Shown here: positions 1 to 11,288 of the stretch, one piece after another
Numbering within the stretch: position 1 is the first letter of the stretch
Layout: each line of letters opens with the position of its first letter
The notes under the pieces: model-generated
The model's database searches: none
What the model was told of the DNA's origin: nothing
The model's input: only the letters and a program-made list of their open reading frames with translations
Position numbers and translations under genes: made by a program
NCBI RefSeq assembly: GCF_027744825.2
Contig: NC_071345.1
Span: 6,976,001 to 7,040,000 of the forward strand
Reading direction: 5' to 3'
Length of the DNA stretch: 64,000 nt
DNA from: Synchiropus splendidus
Lineage: Eukaryota; Chordata; Actinopteri; Syngnathiformes; Callionymidae

Positions 1-239
1 CTTGTAATCTGTTTGAAGAATGGATCAGTTGCCAAGTGTGTGGATGAGTCGCTCACCGATCATTTTCATTCCCTGTGACTCTCCTCCTTTGCATCCTCTG
101 GAAACACTGAATCATAGATGAACGCAAGAAGCCGTGATTCAAAGTGTATATTTTGCTCAGCATTATGACTTTTTTTTTTTGCTGCACCTGGTGTGATGGG
201 TGGAGCCTGGGGTTATGGTTAATGATTCAACACTGTAGC

Positions 240-507
240 TGCTGAGATTGACAGATAGAGGGGAAAAAGAAGGAAAGCACAGGCAGAAGGGAGAAGTGAA
301 AATAGTGTCGGCTGAGGAGTAAACACTCGCGTGAGACAGGGCGGCAGCAGCAGGAGAAGTTATGCCAGAGTGGTGGAGGGATTCACGCGTCCTCAGGTGT
401 GTCCGGTCGGAAGTCTCTCGGGGGTGGACGAGCTTTGGGAAACTCGACCTGAGCCACTGAAAGGGGATATCGGAGGGCCTTTATCGGCTGCTGTTGTGTG
501 CCTGCAG
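240..507 (+). promoter_or_regulatory. Putative 5' non-coding exon/promoter region of the PKG gene
   Basis: This segment is richer in G+C and CpG than its surroundings. It ends in a good donor site (CCTGCAG|GTGAGTGAGG, exon end at 507). The first coding exon of the kinase starts at an acceptor at 2119/2120, only 7 bases before its ATG, so at least one upstream non-coding exon is required. This is the best candidate nearby. The 70-codon frame open here shows no recognisable protein features and is better read as untranslated leader. No transcript evidence is available, so the left boundary is a guess. Confidence 0.35.
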
Positions 508-2119
508 GTGAGTGAGGCCAAGCGAGAAGGATTTCAGTGTTGATCTTGGTGAACATTTTTATTTAAAGTCAGTTCGATTGCAGCTCCTCAGCTGAGGTTC
601 ATATGATCCGCGGCTGCACTGAATTAGTAACAAGGCAGTATGGAGAGGTCGCGCTCATGTTCGGTCTGTCTCGTGTCTCCATTTGATTTCAGCTTCACAT
701 GGAGTGATGCTCATCTGAGCCGGTTTATAACTCAACATTCAGGCAGGTGAAGAGGCCAGACTAAACCAAGACTAAATATTAGTTCCCAAAGGAAGTAGTT
801 TTGGGATCATTTCCAGGTATTTTTAAGAGTGTGACAGGAGTGAGTTAGCCATTAACACTGCATTAATGAAAGCTATTGATAACCACCAAACAAAGTCCTT
901 GTGTGCAGTTGTGTGTGTGTGTGCATGTCGTTGCCTTTGTGTCAATAAAGCTATCTTCCCTTTTTATCCCGCTTTACTGCTCCTGGGAAGCCCAATTGTC
1001 CACGTGATTGTGTTTGGATTTAAACAGTTAATATGTCACTTCAATATAATCCGGCTTTCTAGGGTTTTTTATGGTTTGAAAATAAAACCTGGATGAGCCA
1101 CATCTTTCCTGAGAGGACACACACACACACACATTCAGTTCTCCACTGTTGTTAGTGTATGACTCATTCATTACCAGTTTAGATTGAAGCAAAACTGACT
1201 GATAAAAGCAGTTACAACAACAATCATTTTATATCCTTTATAATTATAGTCGATCCAGGAACAGAATATGAGTCTTAAAAACATAAACTGACAAATGATC
1301 CTGGTTTCTGGTGGAAATGTATCCCGTTCCATCTGTTTGTTTTTTTTTTCAATAATATTGGGGCGATGCTGTTAGTTTTCCTTTAAAAAAACAACACGTT
1401 TCAAATTGTGGTTGTGAGGAAAATTTGAATTTTGTCCCCAACCATGCCTAATCTGTTGCTATTGGTCAGAAGTTGAGTTGAATAAAAGGAGTATTATCTG
1501 AATTAATGACTTGTAACCATGGCAGTTGTGGGTTTCAAAGGAGCCATTTCTTTAGGGTGGCCGTGCTAACTGTGTTTTTTTCTGCAGTTATTGATTTTTT
1601 TTTTCGCAGAGTAGCTTTGCTTCAAAAAAAACAAACAAACATGTATTCACTGAGTTATATTTAGTTTACAAAATGGCTGCCTCGTTCAAAGCATTCTGTT
1701 TTACTTGCTAGGAGCGACCTGGACTACAAAAATGGCCGACGTGGTCCAATTTCAACAGATCAAAAATATCACAGAAGTGTTCAGATCTGATTAAAATGGA
1801 AGACCTGTACCCTCTTAGTGAGACATTTGCTGCTGCAATTCAAGACGTGAGCTCAAAACTATGTGACGTCTTATTGGCTGAGGCGCTGATATGAGTCTCA
1901 CTGTGTTTCTGTCCTGATGCTCTCACCTTCCCTCATTTCCTCATCGCAAGTAAAATTGTGACCACAGTTAAGAAGACTCATGTCCTAAAATATAACTATT
2001 AAAATGAGGAAAAAGCAACATGGGGCCCTTTAAAATAGACGTTTAGAAGTCATTCCAATTTTTCTGTTATGGACTCATTGGAAACGACCTTGATCGCTGA
2101 ACCCCTTCTTCTGAAACAG
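508..2119 (+). other. Probable first intron of the PKG gene
   Basis: No coding segment was recognised. The stretch contains short A/T runs, a short (GT)n near 910 and an (AC)n run near 1118-1135. It ends in a usable acceptor (TTCTGAAACAG) at 2119. Its status as an intron depends on the 5' exon proposed at 240-507. Confidence 0.35.
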
Positions 2120-2464
2120 TGCCGCCATGGAGAAGCAACTGGAGGAGCTGAAGAAGCAACTGGAAAAACAATGTCTGGTGAACAGGGAGCTGCAGCAGAA
2201 AAACAAAGATCTGGGTGTGTAAACAGAAGAATAATGTGACCATGAATGTCAGCTGATACTCATGGAGATGTTTGGTGATTTTCAAGAGACACGCCTTCAG
2301 GAGAAGGAAAGGCTCCTGAAAGAGCTGCAGGGTCAGTATCCGGACTTTTCCTCTCAGCCCAGCAATGATGAGGATCCAGAGGTCAGGACCAGCAGAGCGG
2401 CTGTCATCGCCTCTGAGCCCATCCCGGAGACCCTGGAGATCAGCCGCTCCAGGAAGAACCAGAG
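2120..2464 (+). other. prkg3: PKG N-terminus: coiled coil and pseudosubstrate (coding exons 1-2)
   Basis: Exon 2120-2214 carries the ATG at 2127 and encodes a Lys/Glu/Leu-rich heptad-like helix. Exon 2287-2464 continues it ([12 protein letters not shown]), as expected for the PKG dimerisation zipper. Residues 66-74 (RAAVIASEP) line up with the autoinhibitory RAQGISAEP/KRQAISAEP motif of PKG1 isoforms. The acceptor before 2287 ends in TTTTCAAG rather than CAG. It was chosen because it joins phase 1 to phase 1 and extends the coiled coil without a stop. The N-terminus lacks the Met-Gly myristoylation signal of PKG2 (it starts MEKQLEEL), so the enzyme should not be N-myristoylated. Confidence 0.75.
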
Positions 2465-5400
2465 GTCAGGCTGATTCAAAGCAGCGCATTTGAGAAACTA
2501 AAGACACGATTGTATGCCACTCTGGAAATAGTGAGACCAGTCTGATCGTCAAAGCCATTCAGAAGAACGACTTCCTGAGTCGCCTGGATGATGAGCAGAT
2601 CGCCATGATGGTGGACCTCCTGGTCACCTCCCACTACAACCCAGGACAGGAGGTCATCAAGGAGGGATCTGAGGGAGACAGCATGTACATCGTAGCAGGT
2701 GTGGATCCATTTCCATTCAGTCTCTGCTGCATTTGATAGACACAATCTTTGGCCTTCTTTGCAGCCGGCGAGCTTCATGTGACTCAGTCGGGCCGCAACC
2801 TCAGAACACTGAGCAGTGGTGACGTTTTCGGAGAGCTGGCCATCCTGTACAACTGTAAACGCACAGCAACAGTCAAAGGTGAGGCTTGGCCAAGCAAAAC
2901 TGAGGCAGATAAACTGTTGTTCAATATTCGCCAACTCTTGCAGCAAAGAGCGACGTGCGGCTCTGGTGCATGGAGCGGCAGACCTATCGCACCATCATCA
3001 CCAACAAGTCCAAGAAGAAGCGAGAGCAGCTCATGGGCTTCTTGAAGACGTAGGTGAAGCCATCCACGGTTTGTTTGGTCATAGGTCTGATGCTACTTCC
3101 TCATGTGTCCAAGGTCGAGGACTCTGAAGGACCTCAACGACGTCCAGCTGTCAAAAATCATTGACTCCATGGAAGAGGTTCGTCCTGCTCTCGCCACTTT
3201 CTACTCCCCAGAAACTACATTTTCTGATTTTCCTTGAGCAAAATATGGCTTTTCAAGTTATCATTTTGCTATTTTTTAGGAGAAGGAACTTTTTTTCAAT
3301 TTTGCTGCTCTCGTTCCACCTTTTTTGCATCAAAATTACTTCGGAACGACAAGAGAATTTCATTGTCTTGACTTATTTGTATGTGAAAGCTACAATACGT
3401 TTACTGATAAAATGGTAAATAAATGGAGATATGTTGTCATGAACAAAGTGTATTATATGCAAATGAAGACAGATGTTTTTGTCCAGAAATACTGCTATGC
3501 AAACCAAAGAATCGAAGCACATTGATACTCAACTGAACTCAAACACATTTCCAGGTGAAATACCAAGACAAAGACGTCATTGTCCGCGAGGGAACCGAAG
3601 CAAACACTTTCTACATCATCCTGAAAGGAGAGGTCTGATCCCCGACTCTGTTTTCACTGTTGTTTCACACTGGTGCCGTCCTAACATCGTGTACCTGTCA
3701 GGTCCTGGTGACCAAGAATGTGGGCGGACATCAGAAGCAGATTCGCAGGATGGGAAAGGGCGAGCATTTCGGGGAACAGGCCCTTATACGGTAACCATGG
3801 CAACACACCGGTCGCTGGAGGGCAACTGTGGAAGCATTGTGTAACAGGCGCTGCTCCACTCGACCTCTTCGGCTGCCGCTTTTTTTGAAATTCTCACTGT
3901 GAACACTGTGATTATCCTCCGAAGTGAAAAGAGATGTAAAGAACCTGTCTTTATCTCAGCAGCCTAAGGAGTCATGTTTGACACGTGGAGGAAAAAAAAA
4001 CAATTTTCATACTGAAAACTCTTGAAACCTTTCATCGACAACCTGATTTTATTAAGATCAGTATAAATAAATAAATATATTATGTCATCAATAGAATGTT
4101 TTTAATGTTCGTGAGGGATCTTTTTTTTTTCAACACCTTAAACAATACTTATTTAATAACCCTAAAATAAAATCAAAATATTGCAACATGCGAGCCAGTC
4201 TCCAATTTGGGATTTTTGGGGGGGATTTATTTATTTATTTATATATTTTCATGGGGAAAGTTGTAATTTTATTCATTTTATTTTCAGTTGCAATAAATTG
4301 CAGATAAATTGTCATATCTATTACTGAAAAATAGGAAACCTTTTTTATCAGCAAGGTAATATTGCTGAGCCAATTATTAATTAACATGAACTCATAACTA
4401 TTTGTAAATAATCTCACTGGATATACAGTGTGGAATACCAGGAGTGCTGAAATTTGGGAATTAATGTGGAAAATGAGGAATTAGGAAAATTGCAAAATGT
4501 GGGTTAAATAAATGGATTTAAATTTAGAAATATTTCTCATTTATGTGTCAGTCTTCATCTTACCATAATGCAGAGGAAGTCTTCGTCCCCTTCATGCAAA
4601 TGTTCATATAATACTGAGTCGTTTTAAAAACATGTTTAACACAAAGGACGACAACTTAACAGCTATCTGATGAAAAAATCCCAAAATATCTGTCTCTGAA
4701 GATGCCTTTCCTCCCTGCAGCGAAGTGTTGAGAACAGCCACATGCACCGCTGATGGACCCGTCACCTGCTTCTCCATCGATAAAGAGTGAGAGCCAGTTG
4801 AAATTGTAATTTATACACAGAGAAGAATGGTAACGTCATGTATTTTTTGTAGAGTGTTTGAAGAAACAATTCCCATCGAGCATCTGGAGCTTTTTGATGA
4901 GTAAGTGCTGATAGAAGTTGTGTTTCAAATGACGTTTATAGCAACTGATTTCTTCTCTTTCGGCCCAAACCAGCTCCAAAATGCTGCAGGAGGCTCAGGT
5001 CTCTGAAAAGTCCAGGTGAGAAGGATGCTGCGGGATATTCGGAATAAAAGAAGACTCAATGGTTCCTTTGGTTTTTTTCAGTCCCAGCTCCACTTTGAGG
5101 TTCAAGGACTTGGTTCCAGTTCTGTACCAAGAGGGTCGGTATCAAGGAGATCCAGTCACCCTTGGAGTCGGAGGGTTCGGCCGCGTGGAGCTGGTAAGAA
5201 GCTGTGGTGGTCTAAGTGTGTGCACGATGTTGAGCTTTTTGTTGATCTTTTTCAAGATGACCACACTGAATCATGGGACGTACTACGCCATGAAGAAGGT
5301 CAGCAAGAAGCACATCGTTGCTAAGAGACAGGAGGAGCACATGCTGTTTGAGAAGAGGATTCTGAAAGTGATCCAGTGTGACTTCATCGTCAGGTATCAG

Positions 5401-8400
5401 TCCCAGCAGAGCCGCTCACCTTACTTTGCTTCGGTTCTCCGATGACACAGATGGACTCCTCAGTCCACAAGCACGACTTGATCGAGCATGAATCCTTCTC
5501 TAGTAGAGTTTGATGTGTCACCAACATTGTCTACAACTCATCACCTCAACTGTGGAACCCAAGCAAAACATTAGTGGAATGTTGCACCACTTTATTATTA
5601 TCCAACCTGTCAGTCCATCCATCCATCCATTCCATACATCCGTGTATGCATCCAACTGTCCATTTAATTCAACCAATCCGTCCATCTGTCCATCCATCCA
5701 TCTATTCAACCCCACAACCATACATCCATGCACCCATTCATTCATCCATCCATCCATGCATCCATCATCCATCCATGTATCCATCATTTTATTAACCCCT
5801 CCATTCATAATGTATCATCCATCCACCCATCCATTCCATACATTCGTGTGTGCATCCAACTATTGTCCATTTAATTCAACCAATCCATCCATCTATTCAA
5901 CCCTCCAACCATAAATCCATTCATCCATCCATGCATCCACTATCCATCCATCCATCCATTAATCCTCTGTCCATCTATCCATTCACCCATCCATCCATCC
6001 ATCCAACCAACACTGAGAAGCTCCTCTGTCTAACCCTAAAATTCTCAGCGAGGAGTTTGGCTGTGTTGTCCTCCAGCATTCTGGGAGTGGACCCTGAGGC
6101 CTCCTCCGAGTGCTGTGTCCGTCTCCCAACATTATTATTCTCCCCATGCTGCTCTCAGAGTCTCTGGCAATGATTCCAGGTTGCAGGTTGTTTGATGAAA
6201 AGTTTGTCTAGACCCATTTAAACTGTCTCACTTTTGATCTGCAGGCTCCATGCTGCCTTCAAAGACACTCGGTACATCTATATGGTGATGGAGTTCTGTG
6301 GCGGCGGAGAGATCTGGACCAAACTCAAGGAAGTGTGAGAACAAGCTTCCTGCCGTAGCTTCAAATCGAGCAATTTAAATGATAATTCTATGTCGAGGCA
6401 CATCTGCAGAACTCAGGTCATGGAAGTTTGTTATCTCCTGGCTGCTTGTCTGACAGAGGCCGGTTCGACGAGCCCATCGCTGTGTTCTGCACCGCGTGTG
6501 TAGTGGAAGCCTACGCCTACCTCCACAAGAAAAACATCATGTACAGAGACCTGAAGCCTGAGAACCTGATGCTGGACGTGAGGGGCTACATCAAACTGGT
6601 GAGCAAGTCGCTCCAGTCACTCACGTCTCTGAGGCTAAAGGAAGTGTCTCCACGCAGGTGGACTTCGGATTTGCCAAAGAGCTGGTGCGAGGCGAGAAGA
6701 CCTACTCATTTGTCGGAACTCCCGAGTACATGGCGCCGGAGATCATCAAGAACCAGGGTCACGACTTTGCGGTGGACTTTTGGTCCCTTGGGATTCTGAT
6801 CTACGAGCTGCTAGCTGGAAGGTGATGGCTGTGATTTGCACATGGAGAGTGACATGGATACTTTCTTCCTGAATACTTTTAGTTCTCACCCACCAGACTT
6901 TTAATCTAAAATGAATGTGAAAATATTTGGGAAAGGAGACGTAAATAAAGTAAAATAGCGCCGTTATTTTATTTTCAAAAACAATATTTATCTTTTCATC
7001 CAGCAGATGGCAGCAAAAGAAACATTTAGCTGCTCTAAAACTCTCCCCAGTTGACCATTTTCTCTTCGCTTTTTCAACCTCTCAGCCCGCCCTTTTCGAG
7101 CTCCGAGCCCCAGAAGATCTATGCCAAGATTCTGGACGGGGTGTTGAAGTTCCCGCCCTATATGAGTGAAGCAGCCAAGTCCATCATCAGTAAACTGTGC
7201 AGGTGAGAGGTATTGCGTATTTATGTAACACCAGCGCTGATGTAAGATGAATAAGGCCTGTATATGGTGGATGTAGCTCATCTATTATAGAAGGCATCTG
7301 TCATGGTTAATACAGCAGGTGACAATGATACATTTACTAGAGGAGACAGAGAAACAGACCTTGACAAGGTCATGTAAACGTCTGTGTCCGCAGACCTCGT
7401 CCGGGTCAAAGGTTAGGAAACACGAAGAACGGCATCAAAGACGTGCGGCACCATCGGTAGGTACCGAAGCTTCTGATCCGGTCTGGATGGCTTGAGTCTC
7501 TAACTGGCGCGTTGGCTTCAGGTGGTTCGGCAACATTAACTGGCACAAACTTCGAGTGGGTCAGTTGGACGCGCCCACCGTGCGCCTGGTTCGAAAGGTA
7601 AGCGTCAAAACAAAAATGTCTTGGACCGTCTTGGAGTAAGTCACTTAATCATTCTCAAAAAAAAAAAAAAAAAGTAGAATAAATTAAATACGAATAATTG
7701 AAAAAATCAATTAAAGTATTTTGTTATTAATGGATTGGTATTGCAGCAATAATAATGATACATAAGTGAATACAATTTAGTAAATGAATTGAATCAGAAA
7801 AGATAAATATATGAAGTCCATGCAATGTAATTAAATAAAACAAATAATTTCATAATTTTCATAATTTCCAAAATATGATCAAGTCACATGTAACACATAA
7901 AAATTGATAAAAAAAATATTTAAACGTGATGACAACAGGAAAAACAACAATAATGAAATTTGTTTTCTTATCTAACGGAGACATATTTTCTTCAAGCACT
8001 GGATTTATTCTAGGACTGGACACGCTCCCGCTCCAGGGTGCCAGTGACCAAACACACTAGTCGAAAAGCCTTTTGTTCCACCTGTTTCATTTCTCTAAAT
8101 GAATCTATGTGTTTTCTTTCCTCTGAGTCGCTTGTTCCATGTGTTTTTCTTCTGTAATTAGATTTTGTTTTAACCTTTGACCTGTGCTTTCGAGTGCGTC
8201 CGCCATAATTGTTTCATTAGTTTAGTCGTCTCTGACGAAACAAGCCGCAGCCCGGTGTTTGTTTCCGCTGGTTTTGTTTTCATCATCATCAATATCTATC
8301 TGTTCTTCTTCTAGTGCACTTTAACCTTTATCTTGATGTCGCACGTCTCTTCGTCATTCCCCACATCCATGTGTTGTCTTCCTCTGGTCCATGAGTCTAT

Positions 8401-8507
8401 CCACCTCTGCTCTCCACCAGGGTCCCTGCTACATCAACTTCGACCGCTTCCCTCTGGACCAGTCCAAGGCAGAGGAGGAGTTCTCAGGGTGGGATCGTGA
8501 CTTTTAA
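2127..8507 (+). CDS. prkg3: cGMP-dependent protein kinase (PKG), complete, 20 coding exons
   Basis: This is a Ser/Thr kinase of the AGC group that is activated when cGMP binds its regulatory half. Coding exons are 2127-2214, 2287-2464, 2532-2698, 2765-2878, 2944-3049, 3114-3177, 3555-3632, 3702-3790, 4721-4786, 4853-4900, 4974-5015, 5082-5193, 5257-5393, 6245-6334, 6457-6598, 6658-6821, 7086-7202, 7394-7456, 7522-7597 and 8421-8507. All junctions keep frame and give 2028 nt (675 residues), close to the size of PKG1. The start has a strong context (GCCGCCATGG). Order: leucine-rich coiled coil (about 1-45), pseudosubstrate (66-74), CNB-A (about 90-218), CNB-B (about 220-333), kinase (about 354-615) and the PKG tail ending GWDRDF. 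The family assignment is secure. The paralogue is inferred: it matches neither prkg1 nor prkg2 closely, so the fish prkg3 name is provisional. Confidence 0.9.
2532..3049 (+). other. prkg3: PKG cyclic-nucleotide-binding domain A (exons 3-5)
   Basis: The exons 2532-2698, 2765-2878 and 2944-3049 encode about residues 90-218. The phosphate-binding cassette [15 protein letters not shown] (166-180) contains the Glu that contacts the ribose, the Arg that contacts the cyclic phosphate, and the Thr after the Arg that favours cGMP over cAMP. Preceding strands such as [14 protein letters not shown] match the family fold. Introns are 66 and 65 bases long, typical of a compact fish gene. Confidence 0.85.
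3178..3554 (+). other. Intron between PKG exons 6 and 7
   Basis: A 377-base A/T-rich intron. The open frames in it have no recognisable homology. It is bounded by GAG|GTTCGTCC and TTTCCAG|GTGAAA. Nothing else was seen. Confidence 0.7.
3791..4720 (+). other. A/T-rich intron between PKG exons 8 and 9
   Basis: A 930-base intron with low G+C content, many homopolymer A/T runs and TTTA repeats near 4225-4245. No coding segment or structured RNA was recognised. It ends with a clear pyrimidine tract and CCTGCAG at 4720. Confidence 0.7.
5620..6005. repeat. Degenerate (ATCC)n tetranucleotide array
   Basis: Dominated by ATCC/CATC units with interspersed longer words. A word such as TCCATTTAATTCAACCAATC recurs at about 5657 and 5868, so part of the array is a roughly 200-bp internal duplication. 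It sits in the intron between exons 5257-5393 and 6245-6334 of the kinase. Apparent Ser/His/Pro-rich open frames in it on both strands are artefacts of the repeat. Confidence 0.9.
7598..8420 (+). other. Last intron of the PKG gene
   Basis: An 823-base intron, A/T-rich in its first half (poly-A near 7658-7674) and pyrimidine-richer toward the acceptor TCTCCACCAG at 8420. No coding segment was recognised. Confidence 0.7.
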
Positions 8508-8700
8508 CGTCAGAGGCTCTGGGATTCTGCTGAGCTGTTTGGAGCCCTGAAACTGCTGCCATACATTCTGGATCATCAGGAACAAACTGAAAGTCCAAGT
8601 GATGTTTTTATGGTGCTCTAGTTCTTCATCCATGTAAATACTTGATGTTTTTTTTTCAGCCAACTTTAATGTATAAAAGCAAATCTGGAACAGTAGATTG

Positions 8701-8706
8701 AATAAA
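8701..8706 (+). terminator. prkg3: Candidate poly(A) signal AATAAA of the PKG gene
   Basis: AATAAA lies 194 bases after the stop codon (8505-8507), followed about 20-30 bases later by T/GT-rich sequence (TGTGTGTTCC near 8742). It gives a 3' UTR of roughly 220 bases. A second, weaker ATTAAA occurs near 9166. Confidence 0.6.
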
Positions 8707-9410
8707 AAGGTGAAATTGTAATGTACTTCTGATGCGCTCCATGTGTGTTCCATTTAAGTCCATAATTCCAAACAGTCTCAGAAGCAAAGTGCGAAGTTGG
8801 AGCACAAACACACTGCAGCTGTGAAGCTTAAAAACAATATGCCTCCCTCTTTAAAACTGCTGACTCAGGTTGTTGCTCTCAACCTAAAAATATAGTTTCA
8901 AAGTGTTAATGTCTTTTCCAGTGGAACTTTCAAGAGGCAGATGTTTCCCTCTTCTATATGGTGCTGCACAGGGTCATGGGGTTCAGAGGATGTTCGGGGT
9001 GATTCCCGGGCATTTCCCGCTCCACTGGTGCTTGTTTGCCACTGATGCGCCCTCAGGATGGTTTCGACAGGCTGGAACAGCTGACGGCAAACACCACTGT
9101 CAACACTTCAATGAACACCACAAGCCCTTGTATTGATTCCTGGTGACACTCATTTTACATTGTCATTAAAGAGTTCTGGGTCTCTGTCACGTCTCTGTGG
9201 TCGCTCCCTGATTCACTGATCCTGAACCATGACATGTCATTTTGAATTCTGTTTTTGGAGACTTTGATACATGCGGTGGTTTGTTTAGAGCTGTTAGGAA
9301 GATAAATGTTGCTGATGTCAAATTCGATCGTGTTCTATGTTTCTAGAATTAAGTACGATTTAGTGAATTAAAATAATGGTCTCACTAACTGCATGTCTCG
9401 CTGCTACCAG

Positions 9411-9484
9411 CCTCTGACCAAGCCCAAAGCCAATAAAGCCAACAAAATGGCTCAAAAATCCTGTGAACAGCCCCTGTGTTCTGA
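9411..9484 (+). other. Exon-like open segment of unknown status
   Basis: A 74-base segment is bounded by a usable acceptor (GCTGCTACCAG) and a strong donor (GA|GTGAGT). One frame is open across it and reads as a Lys/Ala-rich peptide (PLTKPKANKANKMAQKS...). It lies about 900 bases past the stop codon of the kinase on the same strand. No homologue was recognised and no partner exon found. Chance occurrence is quite possible. Confidence 0.15.
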
Positions 9485-9944
9485 GTGAGTTTGACTGTGA
9501 TCGAGTTAGTTTTAGTCTAATAGCAGTTCAGTAGCTGCTGACCAAATGGTGTGAACATATTGGTGGGTTTTTCCATTTCCAATTTGCCATCATGAAGCCC
9601 CAAATATCCTGAAGTTTTCCCATCTCTAGTTTCAGCTGCTCCGTGATAAAACAGCAAGTCACCTCAGGTCTCAATCAGGATTACAGGATTGTCATCATTG
9701 CTATGATTTTATAAGCTTTTATCGACCGCTGGTTTGCCTGATAAAGAAGAAGAGGAACTGCCAGTCGCAGAGTGGCACCTGCCGCCTCTCATAAGGACAC
9801 TCAGAGCACCGTATGGATTGTTGAGTGAGTGAGGCAAAAGATGTGTTTGGATGGAGGGAGGCATTAAAGTAGACCTTTGATAGTGGGATTGTGGGCTTCA
9901 TATATGCAATAAATGTCTTTCTCACTGTTCCAGCATTAGCAATA

Positions 9945-10225
9945 TAATAATAATAACAATAATAATATAAATACTAATATAAATACTACTACTACTACTA
10001 CTACTAATAATAATAATAATAATAACAATTATTATATTACAATTATTAAACAATTATTATTATATATTATTATATAATAATAGCGAAATATGAAGGCTAT
10101 TGATTTGTAAATTTTACTTTTATTAAAAAAATACAATATAATATAATACACTACACTACAATATAATATGATATACAGTAATAATATAGAGTAATTTATT
10201 ATTATTTATTATCTTTTTTTTTTTA
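9945..10225. repeat. A/T-rich simple sequence with (TAA)n/(TAC)n tracts
   Basis: Runs of AATAATAAT, a (ACT)n tract near 9987-10005, and ATTATTATT and TATAATAT words fill about 280 bases. This is low-complexity DNA with no coding content. Confidence 0.85.
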
Positions 10226-11274
10226 AATCAATGAAAAAACATGCTAACAACTACAAAAAGAACAACAATAATAATATATTCAATATGCACTGACAATTGC
10301 TTCGGTGAGGTGTTGTCTTGCAGCAGTGGATTGTCCAATGTCATGGAAGTGTGTGAGCTAGTGCTGTACATGTTCGTCCAGCCAACTGTTTTATTTCTCT
10401 GACTGAATCGATGTGGTATATGTTTTCTTTCCTTTGACTCCACTGCTCCTTGTGTTTACCACCTTTTTCTTCTGGAATTTGTTCAATGCTGTGAAATAGG
10501 TGGCAATAATCCTGTTTTTACCTCCGGACCTGTTGGTTTTTCCTGCAGCACCTGTTGGGTAACTGCTCTTTATCAACGTCTCTCTCCAGTTGGGGAGTTA
10601 ATTAGTGCTGGATGGATTTTGTTTGTGTTTACGGTCTGTTTAAATCATATCGACGCTCCTCAGAGCAGGCTAATTGCTCTTGTTGAACGATCGGCCCCTT
10701 TGTTCAAGCCGTTCATCACCGGCTTGTTTTGCTGCAGCCTATTAATTCGGAAATGAAAAGCAAAAATCAATGAGTTACAAGCTTTTGATTAAGGAGTGAA
10801 ACAGTGCGTCATCACGACTCCAGTTGTAATTACACAGTTGATCTGAAGCTTCTGCTCTCCATTTGTGATTTGACCTGAAAAATGGCGTTGTGTTTACGAA
10901 TTACTTTTTTAATTACTTCAAAAAATGATTCCAACAGGGCTATGTGAGGGGGGGCAGGATGGAGTGATGTCTGGAGTGAGGAGTGGCCCCTACAGGTTTC
11001 AACTCTCCCCCAATGGGAGGAGGACCCAGGGCGAGGACCCCGGAGAGATTTCCTGGGCCTCACACTCCACCTCAGATAGGTGGAAGATATGTCATGGAAA
11101 ACAAGCATCACACAAGGATCATAGATCATGTGGTCTCCATTATCAACGTTGTTGTTAAGTTTTCATTTTGTTTAAAAACAGGCTCTCAAAATTAGGATTT
11201 GAGCCCATGAGTCACATTTCGTCAAGTAAGATTCGCTTTGTTACATAGATTTATACGTGTAGGAACATTTGCGT

Positions 11275-11288
11275 CCACCAGGGGGCTC
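11275..11288 (+). promoter_or_regulatory. CTCF-like motif 1
   Basis: CCACCAGGGGGCTC closely matches the core of the vertebrate CTCF binding motif (CCACNAGGGGGCGC-like). It lies in the gap between two convergent genes and has the same orientation as two others at 12720 and 13912. Binding is inferred from the motif alone. Confidence 0.4.

Larger units (their letters stand above)
3114..4900 (+). other. prkg3: PKG cyclic-nucleotide-binding domain B (exons 6-10)
   Basis: The exons 3114-3177, 3555-3632, 3702-3790, 4721-4786 and 4853-4900 encode about residues 218-333. The second cassette is [15 protein letters not shown] (288-302), again with Glu, Arg and the cGMP-type Thr, and with the same spacing as PKG1. 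The domain is split by a phase-2 junction inside the cassette (after residue 294). The acceptor at 3113 is AAG rather than CAG. Both cyclic-nucleotide sites look intact, so cooperative cGMP activation is expected. Confidence 0.82.
5082..8507 (+). other. prkg3: PKG catalytic domain and C-terminal tail (exons 12-20)
   Basis: The Gly-rich loop GVGGFG is at 375-380, the ATP-anchoring Lys at 397 (YYAMKK), the catalytic loop YRDLKPEN at 489-496 (Asp491), the metal-binding DFG at 509-511, and the APE motif at 533-535. The tail ends SGWDRDF, the family signature. All catalytic residues are present. Two differences from PKG1/2 stand out: the activation-loop Thr (KTWTFCGTPEY) is Ser524 here ([11 protein letters not shown]), and the following Cys is Val526. 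A microsatellite occupies the intron between the two N-lobe exons 5257-5393 and 6245-6334. Confidence 0.9.

Noticed and set aside
5510..6173. His/Pro/Ser-rich open frames on plus and a Met/Trp-rich frame on minus
   Set aside because: They are translations of the (ATCC)n array inside a kinase intron.
8903..9136. A 77-codon plus-strand frame followed by an ATTAAA signal
   Set aside because: No recognisable motif and no conserved neighbour. It may be read-through or alternative 3' UTR of the kinase, but nothing shows translation.
10830..11195. Overlapping open frames of 70-99 codons with Gly/Arg/Pro-rich text
   Set aside because: No homology, start context or splice partner. Probably decayed interspersed repeat.
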